From Caryophanales bacterium UBA1624 (lineage in GTDB: Bacteria; Bacillota_I; Bacilli_A; RFN20; CAG-826), in NCBI GenBank assembly GCA_002321395.1, contig DCMK01000015.1:1-9060 (forward strand): a stretch of 9,060 nucleotides of DNA, written 5' to 3'. Below the pieces are notes generated by a model. That model ran no database searches. It was not told the DNA's origin and saw only the letters and a list, made by a program, of their open reading frames with translations. Of this stretch, positions 1-6,238 are shown one piece after another. A program made the position numbers and the translations under genes. The first letter of the stretch is position 1, and every line of letters starts with the position of its first letter.

Positions 1-936
1 TACGCCGACGATAAAAAAGAAGCGTTGGAAAGATATATGCGTTATGGCGGTTTGCCAACGGCGGTATTGGCCTTGACCGAGGAAGAAAAAATCAGTTATA
101 TCAAAACCCAGATCGAGGAAACCTACCTCACCGACATTGTCGATCGGTATGGCGTCAGAAACAAAATCGAGCTGGAAGAGTTGTTCAATGTTCTTGCCTC
201 CGGAATATCGGGCTTAGTCAACCCGAAGAAGCTGGCGAATACTTTTCGCGGCGCGCATAACGATTCATTGACGGAAGCAACCATCGCCCAATACATCAAA
301 CATTTCGAAGATTCTTTCCTCGTCGACATCGCCAACAAGCATGACGTGAAAGGCAAAAAGTATATTTCCACCCCGTATAAGGTTTATTTCGAGGACTTGG
401 GCGTTAGAAACGCGCGCATCAATTTCCGGCAAACCGAGCCCAACCATATCATGGAGAATGTCATTTACAACGAGCTGAGGTACCGCGGGTTCACCGTTGA
501 CGTTGGGGATGTGAAAATCCGGGAAACGGTAAAGGGCGACAACGGGAAGAACCAAAGGAAGCAATATTCCACCGAGGTGGATTTCGTTGCCAACTATGGA
601 GGCAAAAGGTATTACATTCAATCGGCCTATCGCATCAACGACGTCGAGAAGTTACGTCAGGAAGTCCGCCCTCTTCGAAACATCGGCGATTCCTTCAAAA
701 AAATCGTTGTCGTATCGGATTATATTGTCCCGAGATATGATGACAGCGGCATCTTCTACATTGGATTGCTAGACTTTCTTTCTGACCCCCATAGTTTGGA
801 AAAACAGCTTTGCTTTTGCTCCAAGCTCCCTTTTCTCAATGCCCTTTTGGCAATAAAACGGGATTTTTCCTCTTTTTCGCGCTACTCTATGTTCATTCAT
901 ACCCTAAGAGGTCACATCGATGGAAAACCAGGATAA
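1..936 (+). CDS. AAA_14/DUF4143-family ATPase, C-terminal part (5' end outside window)
   Basis: The frame is open from base 1, so this is the 3' part of a longer gene; a TTG at 25 is not a credible start. The visible part matches the region after the AAA+ core in DUF4143 proteins: a helical linker (YMRYGGLP), a winged-helix-like part (about 220-330), the block KYISTPYKVYFEDLGVRNA at about 358-417, and a PD-(D/E)XK-like fold with EVDF (about 574-585) followed by a YYIQSAY strand (about 610-630). The Walker motifs lie upstream, out of view. The family is common in bacteria and archaea; many copies are thought to be toxin-like or nucleic-acid-acting, but the biochemical role is unclear. Family members usually end soon after the DFLxDPxSLE motif (about 772-801). 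Here roughly 45 more residues follow, and the frame runs 17 bases into the next gene, so the native end may have been lost. The family call is firm; the function is not. Confidence 0.85.
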   Translation, partial: YADDKKEALERYMRYGGLPTAVLALTEEEKISYIKTQIEETYLTDIVDRYGVRNKIELEELFNVLASGISGLVNPKKLANTFRGAHNDSLTEATIAQYIKHFEDSFLVDIANKHDVKGKKYISTPYKVYFEDLGVRNARINFRQTEPNHIMENVIYNELRYRGFTVDVGDVKIRETVKGDNGKNQRKQYSTEVDFVANYGGKRYYIQSAYRINDVEKLRQEVRPLRNIGDSFKKIVVVSDYIVPRYDDSGIFYIGLLDFLSDPHSLEKQLCFCSKLPFLNALLAIKRDFSSFSRYSMFIHTLRGHIDGKPG

Positions 937-1711
937 TCTTAAGCGGCAGGGCATTGCTTTCGACAAAGCCGGAGAAAAGCAAAAGGCGATCGAATGCTTC
1001 CAAAAAGCCGCGGAAAGCGGGGATCAGGTTTGCTATCTCTACGCGGGGAAGATCTATCAATTCGACCTCCACGATGAGCAGAAGGCCGGGCCTTACTTCG
1101 TCAAGGCCGCGGAAGGGGGAGTTCCCCGGGCGTACAATTACGCTTCCCTCGCCTGCAAAAAAGGCAATGGCGTTCCCCTCGACTTAGCCAAAGCGGAGGA
1201 ATTCGCCCGCAAAGGGATGGAGATGGGGGATTTCTATTGCGCCTATAACTTAGGCGTCTGGTATTCCTCGGGGGAGTTGGGCCAAGCTGATCCTGCCAAA
1301 GCGAAAGAAGCCTTCCAATCCGCCCGCGGAAGCGTCGGTTATCCCAAAGCCCCGAAAGAGGCCAAGGATAGGATCGATTCCTATTTGGCTTCCTTTGAGA
1401 CGGGAAAGCCGGAACAGAAGAAATCTTCCAGTGAGGACAACTGGATCACCGCCTTTTACATCACCCTTGCCGTTCTTGGCTTAGCGGGGGTCATTTTGGT
1501 TTCCTTCGCCTATGTGCAATTGAAGCAGCCAGCGTGGTTTGGCTTGTTTGCGCTGTTCCTTCCGATGATGGCTTATAACGTCATTCCCTTCGTTTTCAAA
1601 AAAGCCCGTAATAGCGTTCCCTATTTCTACATCGACCTTGCTTTTGCGCTTCTTTACATCGTGGCCATCCTTATCGCCGCAATTATGTGGCAAAAGGCGA
1701 AAGGGCTTTGA
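920..1711 (+). CDS. Sel1-like repeat protein with three C-terminal membrane segments
   Basis: This 263 aa protein has no N-terminal signal. Residues 17-135 form helical Sel1/TPR-like repeats, for example KAIECFQKAAESGD (22-35), KAGPYFVKAAEGGVPRAYNY (55-74), KAEEFARKGMEMGDFYCAYN (91-110) and AKAKEAFQSA (126-135). A charged linker (about 160-173) leads to hydrophobic segments at about 176-199, 206-226 and 236-256. Sel1 repeats are protein-interaction scaffolds, so the likely arrangement is a cytoplasmic interaction domain tethered to the membrane by its C-terminus; the partner is unknown. The ATG at 920 has AAGAGG at 906-911, eight bases upstream. The gene starts inside the tail of the DUF4143 gene. 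It is followed by a probable weak terminator and a new promoter, so it is probably not part of the downstream operon. The repeat class is well supported; the role is unknown. Confidence 0.8.
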   Translation: MENQDNLKRQGIAFDKAGEKQKAIECFQKAAESGDQVCYLYAGKIYQFDLHDEQKAGPYFVKAAEGGVPRAYNYASLACKKGNGVPLDLAKAEEFARKGMEMGDFYCAYNLGVWYSSGELGQADPAKAKEAFQSARGSVGYPKAPKEAKDRIDSYLASFETGKPEQKKSSSEDNWITAFYITLAVLGLAGVILVSFAYVQLKQPAWFGLFALFLPMMAYNVIPFVFKKARNSVPYFYIDLAFALLYIVAILIAAIMWQKAKGL

Positions 1712-1712
1712 A

Positions 1713-1738
1713 ATCCGATGAAAAATCAACGGATGTTT
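1713..1738 (+). terminator. Weak intrinsic terminator after the Sel1 gene
   Basis: ATCCG (1713-1717) pairs with CGGAT (1730-1734). After one A/A mismatch, TG (1719-1720) pairs with CA (1727-1728), leaving a six-base loop. GTTTTA follows. The stem is short and the T-run has only four bases, so termination would be partial. A second, looser inverted repeat lies downstream: GTGGAT 1761-1766 with ATCCAC 1796-1801, enclosing GGC 1772-1774 with GCC 1781-1783. It may add to the effect. Placement between two gene groups supports the call. Confidence 0.4.
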
Positions 1739-1834
1739 TAAAAAAACGCAAGGATTTTTCGTGGATATCACGGCAAAAACGCCATTAAATTCCGAATCCA
1801 CTTGATTTGCTTAATTATTTTTGACATATCGGGT

Positions 1835-1840
1835 TATAAT
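1835..1840 (+). promoter_or_regulatory. Candidate -10 box of the surface-protein operon
   Basis: A perfect TATAAT sits about 86 bases before the ATG of the first secreted-protein gene, in an A/T-rich stretch. The best -35 at normal spacing is poor (TTAATT at 1811-1816, 18-base spacer). A perfect TTGACA lies at 1821-1826 but only eight bases upstream, too close for a sigma-A pair. The promoter may need an activator, or the TTGACA may be chance. No other convincing promoter is seen before 1926. Confidence 0.45.
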
Positions 1841-1880
1841 CCAGCTGCCCAAGGTTTACACTGTTTTCGGGCTGAGCAAC

Positions 1881-1906
1881 GTCGCCTATTCATTTGCAAA
1901 GGCGGC
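1881..1906 (+). promoter_or_regulatory. Leader hairpin just upstream of the first subunit gene's RBS
   Basis: GTCGCCT (1881-1887) pairs with AGGCGGC (1900-1906), seven pairs with one T·G wobble and a 12-base loop. It ends six bases before the AAGGAAG ribosome binding site (1912-1918). A second possible pairing, GCCC 1847-1850 with GGGC 1869-1872, lies earlier in the leader. The hairpin could protect the 5' end or tune translation. It matches no riboswitch class I recognise. Confidence 0.3.
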
Positions 1907-1925
1907 GTGGGAAGGAAGTCGAAAA

Positions 1926-2642
1926 ATGAAAAAGCATAGGCTTATGGTCCTAGGCGTATCCCTCCTCGCCTCGCTAGGAGTCCTTTCAAGCGGCTTCGCG
2001 GGCTGGGTGATCGCGGCCGGGCCGCAAGAGGCTAGCGGAGAAGGATCCATTAGCGCGGACTACGAGGTTACGACCACCGGAATCAAAAGCGTGACGCTGA
2101 AGGAAGGGGCTGATACATCTATTAATTTCTCGGGCTCCAGCACTGGCAAGACCGGTTGGCTTTCTTCCAATAAGAAAGAGGCGGATTTGAATGCCAGTTT
2201 CACCTTCACGGTTGTGACGCATCAACCCGGCGCACAGCTCTCCTTCACAAATTTGAATTTTGAAGAGGTTAAAGGAGAAAACGATAAAGCCAGTTATGCT
2301 ACCGCTTATTCTAATAAGGTGGTTGGCAGTTTGCCGGCGTTCTACGATTCTACGCCGACTTCTAATACTGTTGGTTATATTGAGCTGACTGGCGTCACAA
2401 AGACAAAAGACAAAAATGAAGCGACCGCTTCTCTTGACGCTAGCGCCTCCTCCATTGACGTTACTTTCACCATTCATTTTGCTTGGGGTGAAAAGTTTGG
2501 CGGGAACAATCCTCTTGATTACTACAACGCTTCCTCTGAAACGGCTAGCTTGATGTCTGAAGCTTCTACGAATATTGGTCTTCTCAAATCAGCGAATGGG
2601 GCCAAGTTCAAACTTTCCTTCACCGTCGGCGTTTCCGCTTAA
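1926..2642 (+). CDS. Secreted TasA-like protein, SipW-type signal peptide, paralogue 1
   Basis: This 238 aa precursor starts at ATG 1926, seven bases after AAGGAAG (1912-1918). The open frame reaches further upstream, but that part covers the leader and is not credible coding sequence. The signal peptide is MKKHR, a hydrophobic stretch (7-20), then SSGFAGWVIAA (21-31). By analogy with TasA (GTWA then AF), cleavage is expected after GFA at residue 25. The mature part is rich in Ser, Thr and alternating beta-strand patterns, with no Cys and no membrane anchor. Near the C-terminus is the signature shared by the next three genes: F185, W187-G188, F191, N195-P196, Y199-Y200, followed by a final strand KFKLSFTVGVSA. 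Export, followed by cleavage by the co-encoded signal peptidase, is the likely fate. A fibre or matrix subunit role is inferred from the TasA/SipW pattern; direct homology to TasA is not proven here. Confidence 0.8.
   Translation: MKKHRLMVLGVSLLASLGVLSSGFAGWVIAAGPQEASGEGSISADYEVTTTGIKSVTLKEGADTSINFSGSSTGKTGWLSSNKKEADLNASFTFTVVTHQPGAQLSFTNLNFEEVKGENDKASYATAYSNKVVGSLPAFYDSTPTSNTVGYIELTGVTKTKDKNEATASLDASASSIDVTFTIHFAWGEKFGGNNPLDYYNASSETASLMSEASTNIGLLKSANGAKFKLSFTVGVSA
1992..2018 (+). repeat. 27-base segment duplicated at 2773-2799 (signal-peptide cleavage region)
   Basis: The bases coding GFAGWVIAA in paralogue 1 match those in paralogue 2 (2773-2799) at 24 of 27 positions, with the three differences all at third codon positions. 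The middles of the two proteins have diverged strongly. This supports tandem duplication with conservation of the signal-peptidase recognition region. Confidence 0.7.
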
Positions 2643-2709
2643 TCCACAATTTGCGATTCCTATTTATATAAATAAAAGCAAGGAACTTGAAAGGAGCAAA
2701 AAAACTATC

Positions 2710-3393
2710 ATGAACAAGAAACCTACTATTCTCGCTGTCGCTGCCCTTGGTAGCCTCGCCCTCATCGGAACCGGCTTCGCTGGCTGGGTCATCGCGGCGA
2801 ATGCGGAGACTTCCGCCGAAGGAACCATCACGGCTTATGAAGTTACCGATAACCGTTTGACAATTGACAAAGACACAGCGGCTTGGGATGACAAGACAGG
2901 GAGCATTAAATTTGCTAAACCCGCTACACTGACTTCGTACGAAGGGGCATGGTTCACCTTCGAAGGAGACGACACTGAGAAATTGACTGCAACCTACAAT
3001 GTCACGGTGAAATCAAAGAACGCTGATGACGCCGGTAAAGTCAAGGCGACTGCGGAAGTAGCTGTCACTGAAGGAGAAGAAAAAACAGCCTGGACGGAGG
3101 CTGTTGCTGCTAATTACGTCGCTGATCCGAGTGTCGAAATTAAACTTGGGGAAAGTGCGGCGCAGCAAGAAGGCGATACTATTCAGCGGGGTGGAATGAA
3201 CTATTCCTTCATTGTGAAGTTTGGATGGGGCAGCCATTTCTCCGTTAACGGAGAGGCTAAGAACCCGTACGATTTTTACAATTCTTCAGACGCCGCTACT
3301 AAAGGTGATGATGCCGCGGATGCTATGGCTGCCATTGCGAAGATTAATCAGGCAAAATTCACGCTTAAAATTTCCTTCGCACGCGTTGACTAA
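2710..3393 (+). CDS. Secreted TasA-like protein, SipW-type signal peptide, paralogue 2
   Basis: This 227 aa precursor starts at ATG 2710; AAGGAG at 2691-2696 is a rather distant 13 bases upstream. The open frame begins earlier but overlaps the end of paralogue 1 and lacks a site there. Signal peptide: MNKK, hydrophobic 7-20, then TGFAGWVIAANAE (21-33), nearly the same as paralogue 1. Expected cleavage is after A24. Both first paralogues continue with EG(S/T)I(S/T)-x-YEV. The C-terminal signature is F171, W173-G174, F177, N185-P186, F189-Y190, with a four-residue insertion before N-P, followed by a final strand KFTLKISFARVD. The mature protein is acidic and lacks Cys. The leader (2643-2709) is A/T rich around TATATAAATA (2665-2674), which could act as a translation enhancer or a weak internal promoter. 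Its likely role is partner or alternative subunit to paralogue 1, and it is probably the last gene before an mRNA-processing hairpin. Confidence 0.8.
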   Translation: MNKKPTILAVAALGSLALIGTGFAGWVIAANAETSAEGTITAYEVTDNRLTIDKDTAAWDDKTGSIKFAKPATLTSYEGAWFTFEGDDTEKLTATYNVTVKSKNADDAGKVKATAEVAVTEGEEKTAWTEAVAANYVADPSVEIKLGESAAQQEGDTIQRGGMNYSFIVKFGWGSHFSVNGEAKNPYDFYNSSDAATKGDDAADAMAAIAKINQAKFTLKISFARVD

Positions 3394-3405
3394 TTGTTAT
3401 TCTTT

Positions 3406-3442
3406 GGCCCCCTTGGAAGGACTCGTTCCTTCCTAGAGGGCC
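3406..3442 (+). promoter_or_regulatory. Strong intra-operon stem-loop between paralogues 2 and 3
   Basis: GGCCC (3406-3410) pairs with GGGCC (3438-3442). CT/AG (3412-3413 with 3435-3436) pairs between two mismatches. GGAAGGA (3415-3421) pairs with TCCTTCC (3427-3433) around a CTCGT loop. That gives 14 pairs in all, beginning 13 bases after the stop codon. No T-run follows on the + strand, and the minus-strand exit is A-rich, so it is not a typical terminator. A role in partial attenuation or in protecting the 3' end of the upstream mRNA is plausible. The remaining 3443-3548 holds only the next ribosome binding site and no clear promoter. Confidence 0.6.
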
Positions 3443-3548
3443 CATTTGCGTACTTATAGGCTTTCTGGAAGCGTCAAGAAAAGATGCCGCGAACGAGAAA
3501 AGCAAATCCTTCGAATTCGATGCCAAGATAACAAAAAGGAGTGAAATC

Positions 3549-4322
3549 ATGGCCAAATTAACGAAAAAATCTTACCAAAGGAAAGCAATGGTCCTCGGAG
3601 GGGTCATCTTCGCTTCCTGCGCGCTGTTCGCGACGGGCTTCGCCGCCTTCGTCGTTTCCTCCAGCGCCACCTCCGGAGTCGGCGGGGGCATCAGCGTTGG
3701 AACGATTTCCGATAAGGCGATCACAATCACCTCTAAGCTAAGCACTGACAAAATCATCTTCGATGCCCTTAAAGACGACAATACTGGGCGCGTTCGTTGG
3801 GATGGAAAGAATTCCGCGAACCTCACCACGACAGTTAGCGGAACTTTTACCCCCTCCAGCTATGTAAACCAATTTTCCGTCAACCTCCGCATGGGAACCG
3901 TTGGAGCTGATGGCAAGACCATCACCTTCGACAAAGAAGCTGAAACCCGTATGCAGAATGCTGCTACCAATAAGTATATTGTCCTTCCTACCTGCTTTGG
4001 CGAAGGCAATGAGCAAAGGCTTTCTTTTGGAAGCGCAAGTCTCACAGAAGATCAGTCCAAGGACACGGCAACGTTCAACTATGAGATTTCGTTTGCATGG
4101 GGTGAGCACTTCAAAGGGCAAAACCCTTCCGTATTCTATGATACCGAAGAAGCGAAGACCTCTTACCCCAATGAAGGGGAAAAAAGCTATCTCGCCGATT
4201 TGAAAGCTTTCTACAAGGCCATGACGGGAGTGGATGCTCCTAGCGATGCGGAAGCTGGCAGCATCCCTGTTCAGAACTTCGTCGTCGTCCTTAACGCCGA
4301 TACCTCCGGAACCCGCTCGTAA
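3549..4322 (+). CDS. Secreted TasA-like protein, SipW-type signal peptide, paralogue 3
   Basis: This 257 aa precursor starts at ATG 3549, with AAGGAG at 3536-3541 at ideal spacing (7 bases). The N-terminus MAKLTKKSYQRK is longer and more basic than in the first two. A hydrophobic stretch follows (13-28), then ATGFAAFVVSS (28-38), very close to the TasA cleavage site; cut expected after A32. Residues 45-61 (GGGISVGTISDKAITIT) and 76-84 (DDNTGRVRW) align with paralogue 4 rather than with 1 and 2, so 3 and 4 form a sub-pair. The signature is F182, W184-G185, F188, G190, N192-P193, F196-Y197-D198, then a helical insert (about 200-225) and a final strand NFVVVLNA. One Cys (149) is present in the mature part. 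Likely secreted; possibly a minor or accessory subunit, but that is inference from position and distinct N-terminus. Confidence 0.8.
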   Translation: MAKLTKKSYQRKAMVLGGVIFASCALFATGFAAFVVSSSATSGVGGGISVGTISDKAITITSKLSTDKIIFDALKDDNTGRVRWDGKNSANLTTTVSGTFTPSSYVNQFSVNLRMGTVGADGKTITFDKEAETRMQNAATNKYIVLPTCFGEGNEQRLSFGSASLTEDQSKDTATFNYEISFAWGEHFKGQNPSVFYDTEEAKTSYPNEGEKSYLADLKAFYKAMTGVDAPSDAEAGSIPVQNFVVVLNADTSGTRS

Positions 4323-4342
4323 TTCTTTATTCATTCGCCACC

Positions 4343-5134
4343 ATGAATCGCCCAAGGAGAAGGAAAACCGCGAAAGCCGTGGGTCTATGCGCCCTTGTTT
4401 TCGCCACGGTTTCTGCCTTCTCCATGGGCATGGCGGCTTTTATCACCAGCGCGGGCGCGAAGGCCGCGCAGGGTGGGAACGTTTCCGTCGGCGTGATCGA
4501 AAAGAACAACGTCCGCTTCGAGTCGATCGGCGGCGGTGACTTGAAGGATTTCACCCCCGTCAGCCAGGATGATGATCTTTATAACGTCATCTCCTTCGAC
4601 GCCCCTTTGGACGATGATTCCGGCCGCTTCCGTTATGAGGATCGCGGCGATGGTCTTTATGAGCATTTGACGGTTCGATTGGAAGGGCGGGTCATGCCGA
4701 TGAACTTCATTCAGAAGGCCACGGTGAAGATGACCTGCGTCTCTTCCTATAGCGAGTCGGCCACCCCAATCCAAGACGCGATTGATTTGGGCTATATCAA
4801 GCTCAAGACCTGGGATGGCGGCGGGGATTACCTCTCTTCCGCGGTTGAGCTTCCCTTGACCTCTTACCGGGAAAAAGACGATTCGAAGCTCTTCTCCGTC
4901 CCCATCGGCTTTGATTGGGGCGACGTCTTCGGAGGCGATAACCCAACCGTCTTCTATGACAACAAAAACGAAGGCGGAGGGGCTTCGATTTCCGATGACG
5001 TAGCGGTGAAGACGATGAAAGACTTCATCCGCGTGATCCATTACGGGAAGGAATACACCGGAGAGGTCCCATCCGATCCCAAGCTTCTGCCAACCCTCAC
5101 CTTCTCAGTCAAACTAACCGCGGAGATCAACTGA
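4343..5134 (+). CDS. Secreted TasA-like protein, SipW-type signal peptide, paralogue 4
   Basis: This 263 aa precursor starts at ATG 4343, 20 bases after the stop of paralogue 3. No Shine-Dalgarno sequence is visible in the gap (ATTCTTTATTCATTCGCCACC region), unlike every other gene in the operon, so initiation may rely on coupling to upstream translation. Signal peptide: MNRPRRRK, hydrophobic 12-30, then SMGMAAFITSAG (27-38), with cleavage expected after A31. GGNVSVGVIEKN (44-55) and DDDSGRFRYED (90-100) align with paralogue 3. The C-terminal signature is F190, W192-G193, F196, N200-P201, F204-Y205-D206, followed by an insert of about 40 residues and a final strand TLTFSVKLTAEIN. It is the longest of the four. 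The stop TGA shares its A with the ATG of the signal peptidase gene, tying expression of the two. Confidence 0.8.
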   Translation: MNRPRRRKTAKAVGLCALVFATVSAFSMGMAAFITSAGAKAAQGGNVSVGVIEKNNVRFESIGGGDLKDFTPVSQDDDLYNVISFDAPLDDDSGRFRYEDRGDGLYEHLTVRLEGRVMPMNFIQKATVKMTCVSSYSESATPIQDAIDLGYIKLKTWDGGGDYLSSAVELPLTSYREKDDSKLFSVPIGFDWGDVFGGDNPTVFYDNKNEGGGASISDDVAVKTMKDFIRVIHYGKEYTGEVPSDPKLLPTLTFSVKLTAEIN

Positions 5135-6225
5135 TGAGCCCGACCGATATCATCTCGCTGGTCATGTCCTTAATCGGGGTCGGAAGCTTCTGCGCGGTGT
5201 TCACGATCCTCTTCGCCAAATACGCCAAATCCAGCATCCGCGAAACCAAGGAAGGGAAAAGGGACATCGAGCTCATCGATCAAGAGATCACGGAGCAAGA
5301 CATCAAAACCAAAAAGCGGAGGAAAGCCGTCTCAATCGCCGGGAACGTCATCTTCTATTCCTTCCTCGTCCTCATCATCCCCCTGTTCGGAATCGCTTTG
5401 GTCAATAAGGTCAAAGGGAACTTGGTCGGAATCGGGGACGAAGCCATGATCGTCGTCGCCTCCGGTTCGATGTCGTATAAGAACGAGGCGAACAAGGATT
5501 ACCTGGAAGACGAGCAAAAGAGGAAAGAATACAACCTCGACAATCAGTTCTCCCGTTACGACATCCTCTTCATGAAGAGCGTGAAGGAGGAAAGCGACGT
5601 CCATCTCTATGACGTCATCGCCTTCCGCAATTCGAAGAACGTGACCATCATCCACCGCGTTGTCGAGATAACGGTCAATTCGTCGGGGACGACGGAATAT
5701 AAGACCTGCGGTGACGCCAATCCCACTAGGGACACAGATCCTACCACCTTCTCTAGCATTCAAGGGGTCTATCAAAACAAAAAGATCAACGGGCTTGGCA
5801 TGATCATCCTCTTCTTCCAATCTCCCCATGGGATCATCACGGTCCTATCGGTGGTCTACAGCATCTGGATGTTCAACCATTACGCGGGGAAGATCGAGAA
5901 ATCCGAGAAACAACGGGCGCAGCTATTGAGCGCCATCGTCTCCGATGTGAGCCTAGGGAAGCAAAAGGACCTATCCTCAAACTTCGTGGAGACCATCTAC
6001 TATGGAGGATTCGCTTACCGCTTCAACGAAAAGGGGTTCCTTGGCAAAGAAGAAACCAACCAACCCGCGGATGGAACGCTGCGGAAAGTGGTGGAGACCC
6101 CATCCGGAAGCGATTCGAAAAGCTATGACCTATCCCCTGCGAAAGAGCTCACCGAAGAAGAGGGGAGCCGATACGACGAAGAAGACTTGCTGCGCGATTT
6201 AAAGGATTCCCATAAGGATTATTGA
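5134..6225 (+). CDS. SipW/ER-type signal peptidase I (Ser/His) with long C-terminal tail
   Basis: This 363 aa integral membrane serine protease (S26B type) is the likely processing enzyme of the four upstream precursors. Membrane segments lie at about 7-29, 67-90 and 222-246. The catalytic Ser is S112 in ASGSM (109-113). The general base is H174 in TIIHRVV, not the Lys of LepB-type enzymes, and GDANPTRDTD (193-202) supplies the conserved Asp. SipW itself is about 190 aa. Extra length here comes from an N-terminal segment plus a charged linker (30-66), an insert of about 25 charged residues between the SGSM and YDILF strands (115-140), and a tail of about 115 residues after the last membrane segment. 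The tail ends in an acidic stretch and should be cytoplasmic or membrane-proximal. GGAG at 5122-5125 precedes the ATG at 5134, which overlaps the previous stop by one base. The catalytic class is well supported; the tail's role is unknown. Confidence 0.9.
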   Translation: MSPTDIISLVMSLIGVGSFCAVFTILFAKYAKSSIRETKEGKRDIELIDQEITEQDIKTKKRRKAVSIAGNVIFYSFLVLIIPLFGIALVNKVKGNLVGIGDEAMIVVASGSMSYKNEANKDYLEDEQKRKEYNLDNQFSRYDILFMKSVKEESDVHLYDVIAFRNSKNVTIIHRVVEITVNSSGTTEYKTCGDANPTRDTDPTTFSSIQGVYQNKKINGLGMIILFFQSPHGIITVLSVVYSIWMFNHYAGKIEKSEKQRAQLLSAIVSDVSLGKQKDLSSNFVETIYYGGFAYRFNEKGFLGKEETNQPADGTLRKVVETPSGSDSKSYDLSPAKELTEEEGSRYDEEDLLRDLKDSHKDY

Positions 6226-6238
6226 AAGGAGACACTTT

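Noticed and set aside
1821..1840. TTGACA plus TATAAT as a normal sigma-A promoter pair
   Set aside because: Only eight bases separate them; 16-18 are needed. Only the -10 box is kept as a candidate.
1821..1925. Upstream extension of paralogue 1 (TTG at 1821)
   Set aside because: It would place the start before the TATAAT box and leave the signal peptide internal. The ATG at 1926 has a proper ribosome binding site and a classical signal peptide.
3406..3442. Hairpin as a rho-independent terminator
   Set aside because: No T-run on either side in the right orientation, so it is listed as a stem-loop of unknown effect.
3511..3520. Perfect 10-base palindrome TCGAATTCGA
   Set aside because: Short and single; no second copy nearby to suggest an operator or attachment site.
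4385..5041. Minus-strand open frame of 218 codons opposite paralogue 4
   Set aside because: Antisense shadow without a ribosome binding site or recognisable domain; the + strand has the conserved family signature.
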